A stretch of 64,000 bases of DNA from CAWAYR01 sp050250875 (GTDB lineage: Bacteria; Acidobacteriota; Vicinamibacteria; Vicinamibacterales; UBA2999): NCBI GenBank assembly GCA_050250875.1, contig JBFWNV010000005.1:124001-188000 (forward strand). Direction: 5' to 3'. Of the stretch, positions 26,149 through 34,999 are shown piece after piece; within the stretch, counting starts at the first letter, position 1, and each line of letters begins with the position of its first letter. The position numbers and the translations under genes were made by a program. The notes under the pieces were generated by a model. That model searched no databases, had not been told where the DNA came from, and worked only from the letters and a program-made list of their open reading frames with translations.

Positions 26149-28309
26149 AGGTGACCGGCACGCGGTCCGGTCCCAGCACGGGCGTGTCGGCGAGGCCGAA
26201 CAGCTCCTGCAGTTTGACCGAGGCGGTGACCGAGCCGTCGTCGTTGTACTCGAGCGGTGCCTGACGCCCGCTGGGCACCGGCAGCGCCACCGGGGCGAGG
26301 CGGGCGAGTGAGCGCGCCGCCTCGGCGGCGAGGCCGGCGTCGAGTCGCACCTCGTCCACGGCCCGGGCGCCCTCGGCCGCCCTCCGGACCAGGCCGGGCA
26401 GATCGACGGCCATCCCCGCGAACCGGAGCCGGCGGAGCAGCTGAACGTCGGCGTCGCGCCGGCCGCGGGCGAGCCAGGCCTCGGCCAGCACGGCGGCCGC
26501 CGCCTCGGGATCCGGCGCCACTGGCGTCTCGCTGACGACCAGCGCGTCCACCCGAGCCACCCGCGCCGCGCGGACGCGGCCGGTCGCCGGGTCGAGGGTG
26601 TGCTCGACCTGCCGCGAGGTCGGGTGAAGCCACGCCGGATCGACCGCGCTGGCGAGATGGATGCGGGCCTCGCTGACGCCGCGCGACTCGGCGCCGCGCA
26701 CGTCGAGCGCGACGACGAACTCGGCGTCGCGCACTCCCGACTCGCGGGCCAGCGTCGCCCCGTGGCCCGAGGCCAGGGTGTAGCGATCGAGCGCCCCGGA
26801 CCGGCGCCGGGCCAGGCGATCGGCATACCCCGTGAAGAGCGCCCGGCGCAGGCCGGTGTCGTCGAGGGCGTCGGCGCGCGGACGATCCAGCGCGCCGGCG
26901 GCGAGGCGTTCGAGCTCGCGCGCCACCTGACGGACGTGCGGCGCCTGCGCGGCGAAGCGATCGAGATCGGCCAGCAGATCGCACGACGTCGTGGCGCCGT
27001 TCGGGCCGCGCGCGGTGCCTTCGCCGAGCAGCGCGCACGCCGCCGCGACGTTCGGGGCGCCGTGGCCCTCGACCAGGATGCGGGCCAGCCGCGGGTGCAG
27101 CGGCCAGCGCTGCAGCTGGCGGCCGAGCGCCGTCACCCCCAGGCGGCCGTCCCGCACCTCCACCGCGCCGAGTCGTTCGAGCAGCCGGACGGCCGCGTCC
27201 ACGGCATGTGCCGGCGGCAGCTCGAACCACTCGAACGCGCGCGCGTCGGCGCCCCAGGCCGCCAGATCCAGCACGGCGCCGGCGAGATCCACACGCGCGA
27301 TGTCGGGCTCGCGCGACTCGCGCAGGCGATCGCGCGCGTCCCACAGGCGGCGGACGAGCCCGGGCCCGAGGCGCGCGGCCCGGCCGGCGCGCTGCGTGGC
27401 GCTGTCGGCGGTCACCCGCTCCACGTCGAGCCGATCGACGCCGCGCGCGGCGTCGTAGCGCGCCACCTTCACCAGCCCGCTGTCCACGACCACGGATACG
27501 CCGGGCACCGTGAGCGACGTCTCGGCGATGTTGGTGGCCAGGACGACGCGCCGGCGGCCGGGCGGCGCGGCCGACACGGCGCGGGTCTGGGCGTCGAGGT
27601 CGAGCCCGCCGTGCAGCGGGACGATGTCGGCGTCGCCGGCGTCGGCGAGATCCGTCGCCGCCCGCTCGATGTCCCGCCGGCCGGGCAGAAAGCACACCAC
27701 CTGGCCGGTCGTGCGGGGCAGGACCTGGCGCACGGCCTCGGCAACCGACTCGCCCGGCGCGTACTCGACGGCGAGCGGATGCGCCGCGCCCGGGACGTCG
27801 ATCACCGGGCAGTCGTCCAGATACCGCGCCACCGGCCCGGCCTCGAGCGTGGCCGACATCACCAGCACCCGCAGGTCGTCGCGGGCCCGCCAGGCCTGCC
27901 GCACCAGGGCCAGGCCGAGGTCCACGTGCAGGCTGCGCTCGTGGAACTCGTCGAGCACCACGGTGGCGACGTCCGAGAGCAGCGGATCCTGTTGCAGCCT
28001 GGCGGTCAGGATGCCTTCGGTGACCACGAGCAGGGCGGTCGCGGCCGTGAACCGCCGCTCGAAGCGGACGTGCCAGCCCACCTCGCCGCCGAGCGTCCAG
28101 CCACGTTCGTCGGCGATTCGCGCCGCGACGGCCCGCACCGCGACGCGCCGCGGCTGCAGCACGAGGACGCGGCCGGCGTCCACCAGGGCCGGCGGCACGC
28201 GGGTGGTCTTGCCGGCGCCGGGACCGGCCACCAGCACCGCCGCCCGGGCCGCCGCCAGGCGGGCGCGCACCTCGGGCACGAACGGATCGATCGGAAGGGG
28301 GGCGAGCAT
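25967..28309 (-). CDS. hrpB: ATP-dependent helicase HrpB
   Basis: A 780-residue DEAH/RHA-type helicase. The N-terminal RecA core has Walker A AGPGAGKTTRVP near residue 30, LQPRRVAVRAVAARIA, the DEFHERS box and SATLE; the second core includes FLPGRRDIERA, VLATNIAETSLTVPGV and the Q-R-GRAAR-type motif TQRAGRAARL. The HA2 and C-terminal HrpB-specific domains follow, ending with the typical FSLLAPNGRPVQTTRDL and the RKELRGRYPKHPWPDDP block. RNA substrate and cellular role are not settled in the family. Length is slightly below the E. coli homologue. It stands alone, divergent from the FAH-fold gene. Confidence 0.92.
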   Translation of the reverse strand: MLAPLPIDPFVPEVRARLAAARAAVLVAGPGAGKTTRVPPALVDAGRVLVLQPRRVAVRAVAARIADERGWTLGGEVGWHVRFERRFTAATALLVVTEGILTARLQQDPLLSDVATVVLDEFHERSLHVDLGLALVRQAWRARDDLRVLVMSATLEAGPVARYLDDCPVIDVPGAAHPLAVEYAPGESVAEAVRQVLPRTTGQVVCFLPGRRDIERAATDLADAGDADIVPLHGGLDLDAQTRAVSAAPPGRRRVVLATNIAETSLTVPGVSVVVDSGLVKVARYDAARGVDRLDVERVTADSATQRAGRAARLGPGLVRRLWDARDRLRESREPDIARVDLAGAVLDLAAWGADARAFEWFELPPAHAVDAAVRLLERLGAVEVRDGRLGVTALGRQLQRWPLHPRLARILVEGHGAPNVAAACALLGEGTARGPNGATTSCDLLADLDRFAAQAPHVRQVARELERLAAGALDRPRADALDDTGLRRALFTGYADRLARRRSGALDRYTLASGHGATLARESGVRDAEFVVALDVRGAESRGVSEARIHLASAVDPAWLHPTSRQVEHTLDPATGRVRAARVARVDALVVSETPVAPDPEAAAAVLAEAWLARGRRDADVQLLRRLRFAGMAVDLPGLVRRAAEGARAVDEVRLDAGLAAEAARSLARLAPVALPVPSGRQAPLEYNDDGSVTASVKLQELFGLADTPVLGPDRVPVTFSLLAPNGRPVQTTRDLRSFWQRTYPEVRKELRGRYPKHPWPDDPWTAVPTHRTTRSAKR

Positions 28310-28444
28310 GAGCTGGCGATGCCGGATGATGTGCGTCTTTGCTGTCCAGCCGCCCGCCGCCAGCCGCCAGCCGCTATCTTGACAGGTCGGCGCCGCCGGG
28401 TCACAGTCGAGACGCTGCCCATACCTGTTTCACTGGGGGATCTG

Positions 28445-29596
28445 ATGCGACGACTGGCAGGGTACTGCTTCCTGTTCACGGTCGCCTTCGCCACGCCGCT
28501 CCTTGCGCAGCGTGGGCCAGAGGCGACCGCGGCCGAGCCCTTCAAGCTCGGCACTTTCGAGATCGACGGCGAGCCGCGGATCGGCATCGTGCTGCAGGAC
28601 AAGATCATCGTCGACCTGGCGGCGGCCAACCGCGCGCTCGAGCGCGACCTCGCCTATCCCAAGTTGGCGATACCCGAGACGATGCGCGAGCTGATCGGCC
28701 AGTACGAGTACGGCATGAAGTACCGGCTCTACGAGATCGTGACCGACGTGGTGCGCAACAAGCGGATCGCGGCGTCGCCGCGGCCGGCCTACATCAAGGA
28801 CCTGGCGCAGGTGCGCACGCTGCCGCCGCTGATGCCCGGCAAGATGCTGAACGCCGCCGTGAACTTCTACACCCACGTCGGCGAGGGCGGGGGCGGCGGT
28901 CCCGAGCAGCAGAAGAAAGAGGCCGAGGAGCGGCGCAAGAACCGCGGCGTGCCCTATCTCTTCATCAAGCCGACCGAGGGCGCCGTCATCGGCAATGGCG
29001 ACGCGGTGGTGATCCCCTACGGCCGCGACCGCATGGACTGGGAGGTCGAGCTCGGCATCGTCATCGGCCGCGCCGCCCGCTACGTGCCGGCGACCAAGGC
29101 CGCCGAGCACATCTTCGGCTACATGGTCACCGTGGACATCTCCGACCGAGGCGGCCGTCCGCCGGGCGGCATGGGCGGCTCCGACTGGCTGGTCGGCAAG
29201 GGACACGACACCTTCGCGCCGATGGGCCCGTGGATCGTGCCGAAGGAATTCTACGGCGACCCGATGAAGCGCCTGCGCCAGACCCTCAGCGTCGGCGGCC
29301 AGCAGATGCAGGAAGGCCTGCCCGGCGACATGATCCACTCGGTCTACGAGCTGATCGAGTACGGCTCGTCGATCATCACGCTGTTCCCCGGCGACGTCGT
29401 CAACAACGGCACGTCGGGCGGCGTCGGCATGGGCACGGCGGTGCGCGGCAAGCAGATGTTCCTCAAGGCGGGCGACACGATCACCGCCAGCATCGAGGGC
29501 ATCGGCACGCTGACGCTGCCGGTGGTGGCCGGCGAGAAGCCGCCCGACGGCACCGGCTCGTACCTGCCGCCGGTCAGCAGCTACCGCAAGCAGTAG
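28445..29596 (+). CDS. Exported fumarylacetoacetate-hydrolase-fold protein
   Basis: A 383-residue protein with the FAH C-terminal catalytic fold: LNAAVNFYTHVGE, LFIKPTEGAVIGNGDAVVIP, the metal-ligand stretch DWEVELGIVIGR, GYMVTVDISDRG, WLVGKGHDTFAPMGPWIV and IEGIGTLTLPV. FAH-fold enzymes hydrolyse or decarboxylate 2,4-diketo acids with Mg or Ca. Oddly, it opens with a convincing signal peptide (MRRLAGYCFLFTVAFATPLLA), so it should be periplasmic, unlike normal FAH enzymes. GGGGGA precedes ATG 28445. A Gly/Glu/Lys-rich insert near residues 143-160 is also unusual. The substrate is unknown. Confidence 0.8.
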   Translation: MRRLAGYCFLFTVAFATPLLAQRGPEATAAEPFKLGTFEIDGEPRIGIVLQDKIIVDLAAANRALERDLAYPKLAIPETMRELIGQYEYGMKYRLYEIVTDVVRNKRIAASPRPAYIKDLAQVRTLPPLMPGKMLNAAVNFYTHVGEGGGGGPEQQKKEAEERRKNRGVPYLFIKPTEGAVIGNGDAVVIPYGRDRMDWEVELGIVIGRAARYVPATKAAEHIFGYMVTVDISDRGGRPPGGMGGSDWLVGKGHDTFAPMGPWIVPKEFYGDPMKRLRQTLSVGGQQMQEGLPGDMIHSVYELIEYGSSIITLFPGDVVNNGTSGGVGMGTAVRGKQMFLKAGDTITASIEGIGTLTLPVVAGEKPPDGTGSYLPPVSSYRKQ

Positions 29597-29695
29597 CGAC
29601 CGAGCCGGGATTCGCCGCGGCGGGCCGCCCCGGCGTCCCGTCGTCGCGGTGCGTAGGGCAGAGCTTCAGCTCTGTCGAAGCAGGCATGTGGAGCG

Positions 29696-30325
29696 CTACG
29701 AGATGGGCTCGTAGCGCTCCATTCGTCTGTACGGGATCTCGGCGAACGGCGGCAGGCCGGCGGCGTCGATGATGCCCTGCAGGCCGTCGCGGTCGTGGAA
29801 CTCGCGGCCGTCGCGGTTGACGACCACGGCGTTGGGGTACTGCGGTGCCAGGCGGCGGAACTCGGCGTCGATCAGCCGGAAGCGGCGCACCATCTCGTCC
29901 ACGCGCTCGTGTGGACGGCCGCGCTGGCGGATGTGCTTCTCGATCGTGTCGGTGCTCGACGTCAGCACGATCGTGCGATCCGGCGCCCACCAGTCGCCGA
30001 TCGCCAGCACCTTGTGCAGCTCGTCGTGCACCGCCGGCGGGTACTCGGCGATGTGCGCCTCGAGCGTGATCCGCGCGCCCTCGAACAGGATCACCTTGCC
30101 GGGCCCGTCGTGGCTGGCGGCGTCGCGGTAGTTGGCGTCGTAGAGCCAGGCGAAATAGGCGGTGACGCCGACGGGATTGCGCCCGGCGTCGATGTCGGCG
30201 AGCACGCGCGGATCCCAGACGCCCTGCTCGCCCTCGCCGTAGGAGCCGTGGTGGTAGAGATCGCCGAGCTGGCGGACCAGCGTGCTCTTGCCGATGCCCG
30301 GCCCGCCGACGATGGCGACCCTCAT
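29696..30325 (-). CDS. P-loop kinase-like ATPase
   Basis: A 209-residue soluble protein starting MRVAIVGGPGIGKSTL with an immediate Walker A motif. It continues with HHGSYGEGEQGVWDPRVLADI, VILFEGARITLEAHIAEYPP and RTIVLTSSTDTIEKHIRQRGR, a layout close to deoxynucleoside-kinase or NadR-like P-loop kinases. The Arg-rich lid is consistent with phosphotransfer. The ATG overlaps the stop of the S9 peptidase gene upstream, so it is translated from the same transcript. What it phosphorylates is unknown; a nucleoside kinase is only one possibility. Confidence 0.6.
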   Translation of the reverse strand: MRVAIVGGPGIGKSTLVRQLGDLYHHGSYGEGEQGVWDPRVLADIDAGRNPVGVTAYFAWLYDANYRDAASHDGPGKVILFEGARITLEAHIAEYPPAVHDELHKVLAIGDWWAPDRTIVLTSSTDTIEKHIRQRGRPHERVDEMVRRFRLIDAEFRRLAPQYPNAVVVNRDGREFHDRDGLQGIIDAAGLPPFAEIPYRRMERYEPIS

Positions 30326-32601
30326 CGGCCGCCGGGGGCGAGATGGTCGACGAAGTAGCGGGCGATCTTGCGGTAGACGTGCACGGTCGTCCCGGGCCCC
30401 TCCGAGATCGAGTGCGAGCGGTTCGGGTAGATCATCGCGTCGAACGCCTTGCCCAGTTCGATCAGGCGGTTGATCAGGATCTCGGTGCCCTGCACGTGCA
30501 CGTTGTCGTCGCCCGAGCCGTGGACGAGCAGCAGGTCGCCCTTCAGCCCGTGCGCGAAGTGGATCGCCGAGCCGCGCTTGTAACCGGCGGCATTCGGCCC
30601 CGGCAGGCCCATGTAGCGTTCCTGGTAGATGGTGTCGTAGAGCGTCTGGTCGGGCACCGGCGCCACCGCCACGCCGACGTGGTAGACGTCGGGGTGGCGG
30701 AACATCGCGTTGAGCGTGTTGGTGCCCCCGCCGCTCCAGCCCCACACGCCGACGCGGGCGGGATCCAGGAACGCGTGCCGGGCCAGCAGCGCCCGCACGG
30801 CGCTGGCCTGTTCCCTGGCGGCCAGCTCGCCGACCGCGCCGTAGATCACCTTGCGCCACGGCGCGCCTTTCGGCGCCGGCGTCCCGCGGTTGTCCATGCT
30901 GACCACGACATAGCCGGCCTCGGCCAGCGCGCGGTGGAAGAGCGTCGTGCCGCCGTACCACTGGTTCGCGGCCGTCGTCGACGCCGGCTCGCCGTAGACG
31001 TAGGCGATGAGCGGATAGCGCTTCGTCGGGTCGAAATCCCGCGGCTTCAGCATCCAGCCGTCGAGGGTGATGCCGTCGTCCACCGGCACGGTGAAGAACT
31101 CGACCGGCCGGGTGATCACCGTCGCCAGCGCCTGGCGCAGCGCGGTGGTGTCGGTGAGCGTGCGCAGCACCCGGTGACTCGGCAGCTCGACGACGTCGGT
31201 GACCGGCGGCCGATCGAACTGCGACCAGGTGTGGAAGGCCAGCCGTCCGCCCGGCGCCAGGCGGTAGCCGTGCACGCCGGGCTGATCCGGCGGGGTCACG
31301 CGCTCGGGGGGGCTCCGCCCGTCGGCGCGGGCGCGATAGAGATACCGCGACGTCGGGTCGTCGGGCGAGGCGATCACGTACACCCATTCGTCGGCGGCGT
31401 CGGTGCCGACCAGCTGCGTGATGTCGGCGTCGAAGGCGGTGACGAGCGAGGTCGCCGAGCCGTCGGCGGCGGCCTTGTAGACGTGGCGCCAGCCGTCGCG
31501 CTCGCTGGTCCAGAAGAACGCCTTGCCCTGGTCGGTCCAGCGCCCCGTGTCCACCACGTCCACCCAGGTCTCGGAGCGATCGCGGAACACGCGGGTGACC
31601 TGGCCGGTACGCGGGTCGGCGCTGAGCAGGTCCTGCTGGTTCTGCAGCCGGTTCAACTGCTGGATGGCCAGCGCGCCGTCGCCCTGCCATTCGAGGCGGG
31701 CGAGATAGGAGTCGCGCGGGTCGCCCGGCGTCTGCATCCACGTGGTCTCACCGCCGTCGGCGGCGACCACGCCGATGCGCACCGCCGAGTTGGTCGTGCC
31801 CGGCTTCGGGTACGGGATGCGCGTCGCCACCGGATAGGCGCTGTCGGTGTTGTTGAGCAGGGTGAAGAGGCCGACGCCCGACGTGTCGAACTGCCAGTAG
31901 GCGATGCGCCGGCCGTCGGGGCTCCAGCGGAAGCCGTCGCGCACGCCCAGCTCCTCCTCGTAGACCCAGTCGGAGGTGCCGTTGATGATCGTGTCCGAGC
32001 CGGAGCTGGTGAGCCGGGTGAGCTGGCCGTCGCTCAGCCGCTCCACGTAGAGGTCGTTGCCGCGCACGTAGGCCACGCGCGTGGCGTCGGGCGAGAACTT
32101 GGCGAACATCAGCGACGCCTCGGGAGCGGTCGCGCCCACCTGGGTCAGCCGGCCCGATCCGATCTCGAGCACCCAGTAGTCGCCGCGGGTGTTGAGCCGC
32201 CACACCTTGCGGGTATTGGTGAAGACGAGGAGCTTCGTGCCGTCGTCGGACCACTGGTAATCGGCGATGGTCACGCCGGTCGTCCGGCCGGGCGGGACGA
32301 GGCGCGTGGCGGCGACGAGCACGCTGCGCGCGCCGGTCGCCGCGTCGTAGCGCACGATGTCGCTGCCGCCGTCGGCGGCGCGCTCGACGGTCGAATAGGC
32401 GCCGCCGTCGGGCAGCCAGCGGGCCGGCCCGAAGGCCGGCACCGCGTAAGCCTGGTCGGCGAAGATGCGGCCGATCTGCGCGTCGAGCGCGTCGGGACTG
32501 GGGCCCTGCGCCGATGTCGCGATGCCGGCGGCGGCGGCGATCGCCGCCGTCAGCAGCCGCCGCCAGGCGGCCGGCTGGCGCCTCGTCACTGCGGTGCGCA
32601 C
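30322..32601 (-). CDS. Secreted S9 peptidase (dipeptidyl peptidase IV-like)
   Basis: A 759-residue exported prolyl-oligopeptidase-family enzyme. After a signal peptide (LLTAAIAAAAGIATSAQG) comes the DPP IV beta-propeller with repeated WSPDGRRIAY-type blades and the EE-containing segment WVYEEELG that in DPP IV anchors the peptide N-terminus. The C-terminal hydrolase domain has the nucleophile GWSGGG, the Asp in GSGDDNVH and the His in RSHSI. It should release dipeptides from peptide N-termini. GTG 32601 follows the sugar dehydrogenase stop by 4 bases, and the stop overlaps the kinase ATG, so three genes form one operon. Confidence 0.85.
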   Translation of the reverse strand: MRTAVTRRQPAAWRRLLTAAIAAAAGIATSAQGPSPDALDAQIGRIFADQAYAVPAFGPARWLPDGGAYSTVERAADGGSDIVRYDAATGARSVLVAATRLVPPGRTTGVTIADYQWSDDGTKLLVFTNTRKVWRLNTRGDYWVLEIGSGRLTQVGATAPEASLMFAKFSPDATRVAYVRGNDLYVERLSDGQLTRLTSSGSDTIINGTSDWVYEEELGVRDGFRWSPDGRRIAYWQFDTSGVGLFTLLNNTDSAYPVATRIPYPKPGTTNSAVRIGVVAADGGETTWMQTPGDPRDSYLARLEWQGDGALAIQQLNRLQNQQDLLSADPRTGQVTRVFRDRSETWVDVVDTGRWTDQGKAFFWTSERDGWRHVYKAAADGSATSLVTAFDADITQLVGTDAADEWVYVIASPDDPTSRYLYRARADGRSPPERVTPPDQPGVHGYRLAPGGRLAFHTWSQFDRPPVTDVVELPSHRVLRTLTDTTALRQALATVITRPVEFFTVPVDDGITLDGWMLKPRDFDPTKRYPLIAYVYGEPASTTAANQWYGGTTLFHRALAEAGYVVVSMDNRGTPAPKGAPWRKVIYGAVGELAAREQASAVRALLARHAFLDPARVGVWGWSGGGTNTLNAMFRHPDVYHVGVAVAPVPDQTLYDTIYQERYMGLPGPNAAGYKRGSAIHFAHGLKGDLLLVHGSGDDNVHVQGTEILINRLIELGKAFDAMIYPNRSHSISEGPGTTVHVYRKIARYFVDHLAPGGR

Positions 32602-32605
32602 GCCG

Positions 32606-33775
32606 TTACCGCGTCGACGTGCGCTCGACCGGTTCGAGCCGCACGACCGGTGTCGGCTTGCCGTCGTCGTCCTCGGTGACCAGGTAGATGAACCCGTCGG
32701 GCCCCTGGCGGATGTCGCGGACGCGGCCGACACCCGGCAGCAGGGTCTCGCGGGTGAGCACCTTCTCGCCGGCGATGGTCAGGCGGCCGACCTGTTCGCC
32801 GGCCATGCCGCCTATCAAGAGATTGCCCTTCCACTGCGGGAAGCGATCGCCGGTGTAGAACACCGCACCCGAGATGCCGATCGACGGCACCCACAGGTGC
32901 ATCGGCTGCTCCATGCCCTCGCGGTGCGTGCCGCCGTGGATAGCCTTGCCGGTGGTGTAGTTGACGCCGTAGCCGATCACCGGCCAGCCGTAGTTCCGCC
33001 CGGCGCGATCGAGGTTCAGCTCGTCGCCGCCCTGCGGGCCGTGCTCGTTGGTCCACACGTTGCCCGTGGCCGGGTCGATGGCGATGCCCTGCACGTTTCT
33101 GTGGCCGTAGCTCCAGATCTCGGGCCTGGCCGGCGGCTTGCCGACGAACGGGTTGTCGGCCGGCACCGTGCCGTCCTCGTTCAGCCGCACCACCTTGCCG
33201 TGGTGGTTCGACAGATCCTGCGCCGGGTGCGACTCGAGATTGCCCTCGGGCGGCACCTGGCGATCGCCGAGGGTCAGGAACAGATGGCCCTTGCCGTCGA
33301 AGGCGATCTTGCCGCCGAAGTGGCCGCGGCCGGTCGACACCGACTCGAACAGCGGCTGGACGTTGGCGAGGCGATCGTTCTCGAACGTCCCGCGGACCAG
33401 CGCCGTCGTCGCGCCGCTGCCGTCGGCCTTGGCCTTGGAGTACGTGAGGTAGACGAACCTGTTGGCGGCGAAGTTGGGATGTACCGCCACCTCGAGCAGG
33501 CCGCCCTGGCCCTGGAAGACGACCGGCGGCACGCCGGCGACGGCCTGTGGCAGGAGCTTGCCCCCGCGCACGATGCGCAGCCGGCCGGGCCGCTCGGTGA
33601 CGAGCGCGTCGCCGTTCGGCAGCCAGGCGATCGCCCACGGCTGCACGAGCCCGTCCACCACCGTCACCACGCGGTAGTCGTGCTGCTGCGATCGCTGCAC
33701 CGGCTGCGCGCCGGCCGGCACGCCCGCCACGGCCACCAGGCCGAGGGCCACTCCGCTCACGAACATCCGGGTCAT
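32606..33775 (-). CDS. PQQ-dependent soluble sugar dehydrogenase
   Basis: A 389-residue exported protein of the YliI/aldose sugar dehydrogenase family. Family features are VQPWAIAWLPNGDALVTER, GLLEVAVHPNFAANR, RGHFGGKIAFDGKGHLFLTLGDR with the catalytic-type His, EIWSYGHRNVQGIAIDP, TNEHGPQGGDELN, NYGWPVI and IRQGPDGFIYLVTE. It oxidises aldose sugars in the periplasm, passing electrons to quinone or cytochrome through PQQ. GGAGAC before ATG 33775 fixes the start; GTG 33781 is in frame. It heads the operon with the S9 peptidase and the P-loop kinase. The truncated gene at the window's left edge is a paralogue. Confidence 0.88.
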   Translation of the reverse strand: MTRMFVSGVALGLVAVAGVPAGAQPVQRSQQHDYRVVTVVDGLVQPWAIAWLPNGDALVTERPGRLRIVRGGKLLPQAVAGVPPVVFQGQGGLLEVAVHPNFAANRFVYLTYSKAKADGSGATTALVRGTFENDRLANVQPLFESVSTGRGHFGGKIAFDGKGHLFLTLGDRQVPPEGNLESHPAQDLSNHHGKVVRLNEDGTVPADNPFVGKPPARPEIWSYGHRNVQGIAIDPATGNVWTNEHGPQGGDELNLDRAGRNYGWPVIGYGVNYTTGKAIHGGTHREGMEQPMHLWVPSIGISGAVFYTGDRFPQWKGNLLIGGMAGEQVGRLTIAGEKVLTRETLLPGVGRVRDIRQGPDGFIYLVTEDDDGKPTPVVRLEPVERTSTR

Positions 33776-33794
33776 CTGCACGTCTCCTTGTCGC

Positions 33795-34247
33795 TCACGC
33801 CGTCCGCTGTTTCCGGTACGAGTTCTTCACGACGATCCTGGCGCCGCGCAGCGTGAAGACGTCGCAGCCGTTCACTTCGGTCTTCGTGCCGTCGGCGGCG
33901 GTGCCGGTGAAGCGCCACTCCGAGACGGCGCGATCGCCGGCGACGAAGTGGCGCGGCTCGTTCCAGCGCGCGTCCTTGAACGTGGCGAACACGTCGGCGA
34001 AGGCCCGGCGCACGGCGTCGCGTCCGACGTGCCGGGCGCCGGCCACCTCCGGGCCGGCGGACGCGTCGAACACGCAGTCGTCGGTCATGCACGCCATCAG
34101 GCCGTCGAGGTCGTGACGGTTCCACGCCGCGGCGAAGGCGTCGAGCATCTTCAGCACGTCGGCATCGGTGGTGGCGGCGTCTGCCCGGCCCGCGCCCGCG
34201 GCGAGCGCCAGCCCGGCCGTGGCGGTCAGTGCTTTTCGTCGATCCAT
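33795..34247 (-). CDS. Exported SnoaL/NTF2-like protein
   Basis: A 150-residue protein with a short Tat- or Sec-like leader (MDRRKALTATAGLALAAGAG) followed by a SnoaL-like cone fold: MLDAFAAAWNRHDLDGLMACMTDDCVFDASAG, ARHVGRDAVRRAFADVFATF, SEWRFTGTAADGTKTEVNGCDVFTLRGARI. Such proteins are small-molecule isomerases or ligand-binding domains with no fixed chemistry. It is 19 bases upstream of the sugar dehydrogenase on the same strand and may be co-transcribed with it. Cytoplasmic versus exported location is not certain. Confidence 0.65.
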   Translation of the reverse strand: MDRRKALTATAGLALAAGAGRADAATTDADVLKMLDAFAAAWNRHDLDGLMACMTDDCVFDASAGPEVAGARHVGRDAVRRAFADVFATFKDARWNEPRHFVAGDRAVSEWRFTGTAADGTKTEVNGCDVFTLRGARIVVKNSYRKQRTA

Positions 34248-34391
34248 GCGCGCCCTCCTATTCAGGCCAAAAAGGATCGCACATCACCGTGGAATTGTCC
34301 TCCGTCGGCGCCGCATCCTCCGGGGACCGGCGCCGGGCCCGTTTGCGTGCGGCCGTTCTTTCTGCGTAGACTCCGCCCGAGACCTCACCAC

Positions 34392-34517
34392 GTGGCCGAC
34401 GCCCCCGATTCCGATACGAGAGGCACCGTGGCCATCGTCGCCGTCTTCGGCGCGCTGGTGGCCGTGGGGTGGCTGGGGTTCTTCTTCGGCCTGTTCCTGC
34501 CGCGGACCACCCCGTAG
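34392..34517 (+). CDS. ba3-type oxidase small subunit (IIa-like)
   Basis: A 41-residue protein from GTG 34392 to TAG, starting with codons for VADAPDSDTRGT and then one hydrophobic helix (VAIVAVFGALVAVGWLGFFFGLFL). It ends 5 bases before the ATG of the CuA subunit, exactly where ba3-type oxidases of Thermus keep the single-helix subunit IIa. Position, size and topology are the evidence; such short helices carry no family motif. A plausible promoter, TTGCGT and TAGACT separated by 18 bases, lies just upstream. It would be the first gene of the run reaching napB. Confidence 0.6.
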   Translation: MADAPDSDTRGTVAIVAVFGALVAVGWLGFFFGLFLPRTTP

Positions 34518-34522
34518 ACGCC

Positions 34523-34999
34523 ATGCACGTCGAGCGGACCGAGCGGCTGTGGATGTGGGCGGCGACCGCCATGCTGGCGCTGTTCACCGGCGCCATCGTG
34601 GCGACGGCCCTGGCCGGGTCGGCCCATCCGCCGAGCCACACCGAGACCGTCGATCCCGAGACCCTCACCGTGGCCGGCGAGTTCGCGTCGCCGGGCGTGG
34701 CCACCGGTCCCGACGGCGCGGTCACCGTCTCGATGCGGGCCGAGTTCTACGTCTTCCGCCCGTCGGTGGTGCGGGTGCCCGTCGGCGTGCCGGTCACGTT
34801 CCGCATCACCAGCCCCGACGTCCTGCACGGCTTCCAGATCGTCGGCACCAACGTCAACCTCACCGTGGCGCCGGGCTACGTGAGCCAGGCGACGGTGACC
34901 TTCGAGACGCCCGGGGAGTACCTGGTCGTCTGCAACGAGTACTGCGGCCTGGCCCATCACCTGATGCAGGGCACGGTCATCGTGGAGCCGCGACGATGA
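34523..34999 (+). CDS. cbaB: ba3-type cytochrome oxidase subunit II (CuA)
   Basis: A 158-residue membrane-anchored cupredoxin. One N-terminal helix (MWAATAMLALFTGAIVATALA) anchors a periplasmic domain with the CuA ligands: His in SPDVLHGF, then CNEYCGLAHHLM containing both Cys, the His and the Met. It accepts electrons from cytochrome c and passes them to subunit I. The small size and single helix are typical of B-family (ba3) oxidases rather than the A-family two-helix type. The stop overlaps the subunit I ATG. Confidence 0.9.
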   Translation: MHVERTERLWMWAATAMLALFTGAIVATALAGSAHPPSHTETVDPETLTVAGEFASPGVATGPDGAVTVSMRAEFYVFRPSVVRVPVGVPVTFRITSPDVLHGFQIVGTNVNLTVAPGYVSQATVTFETPGEYLVVCNEYCGLAHHLMQGTVIVEPRR

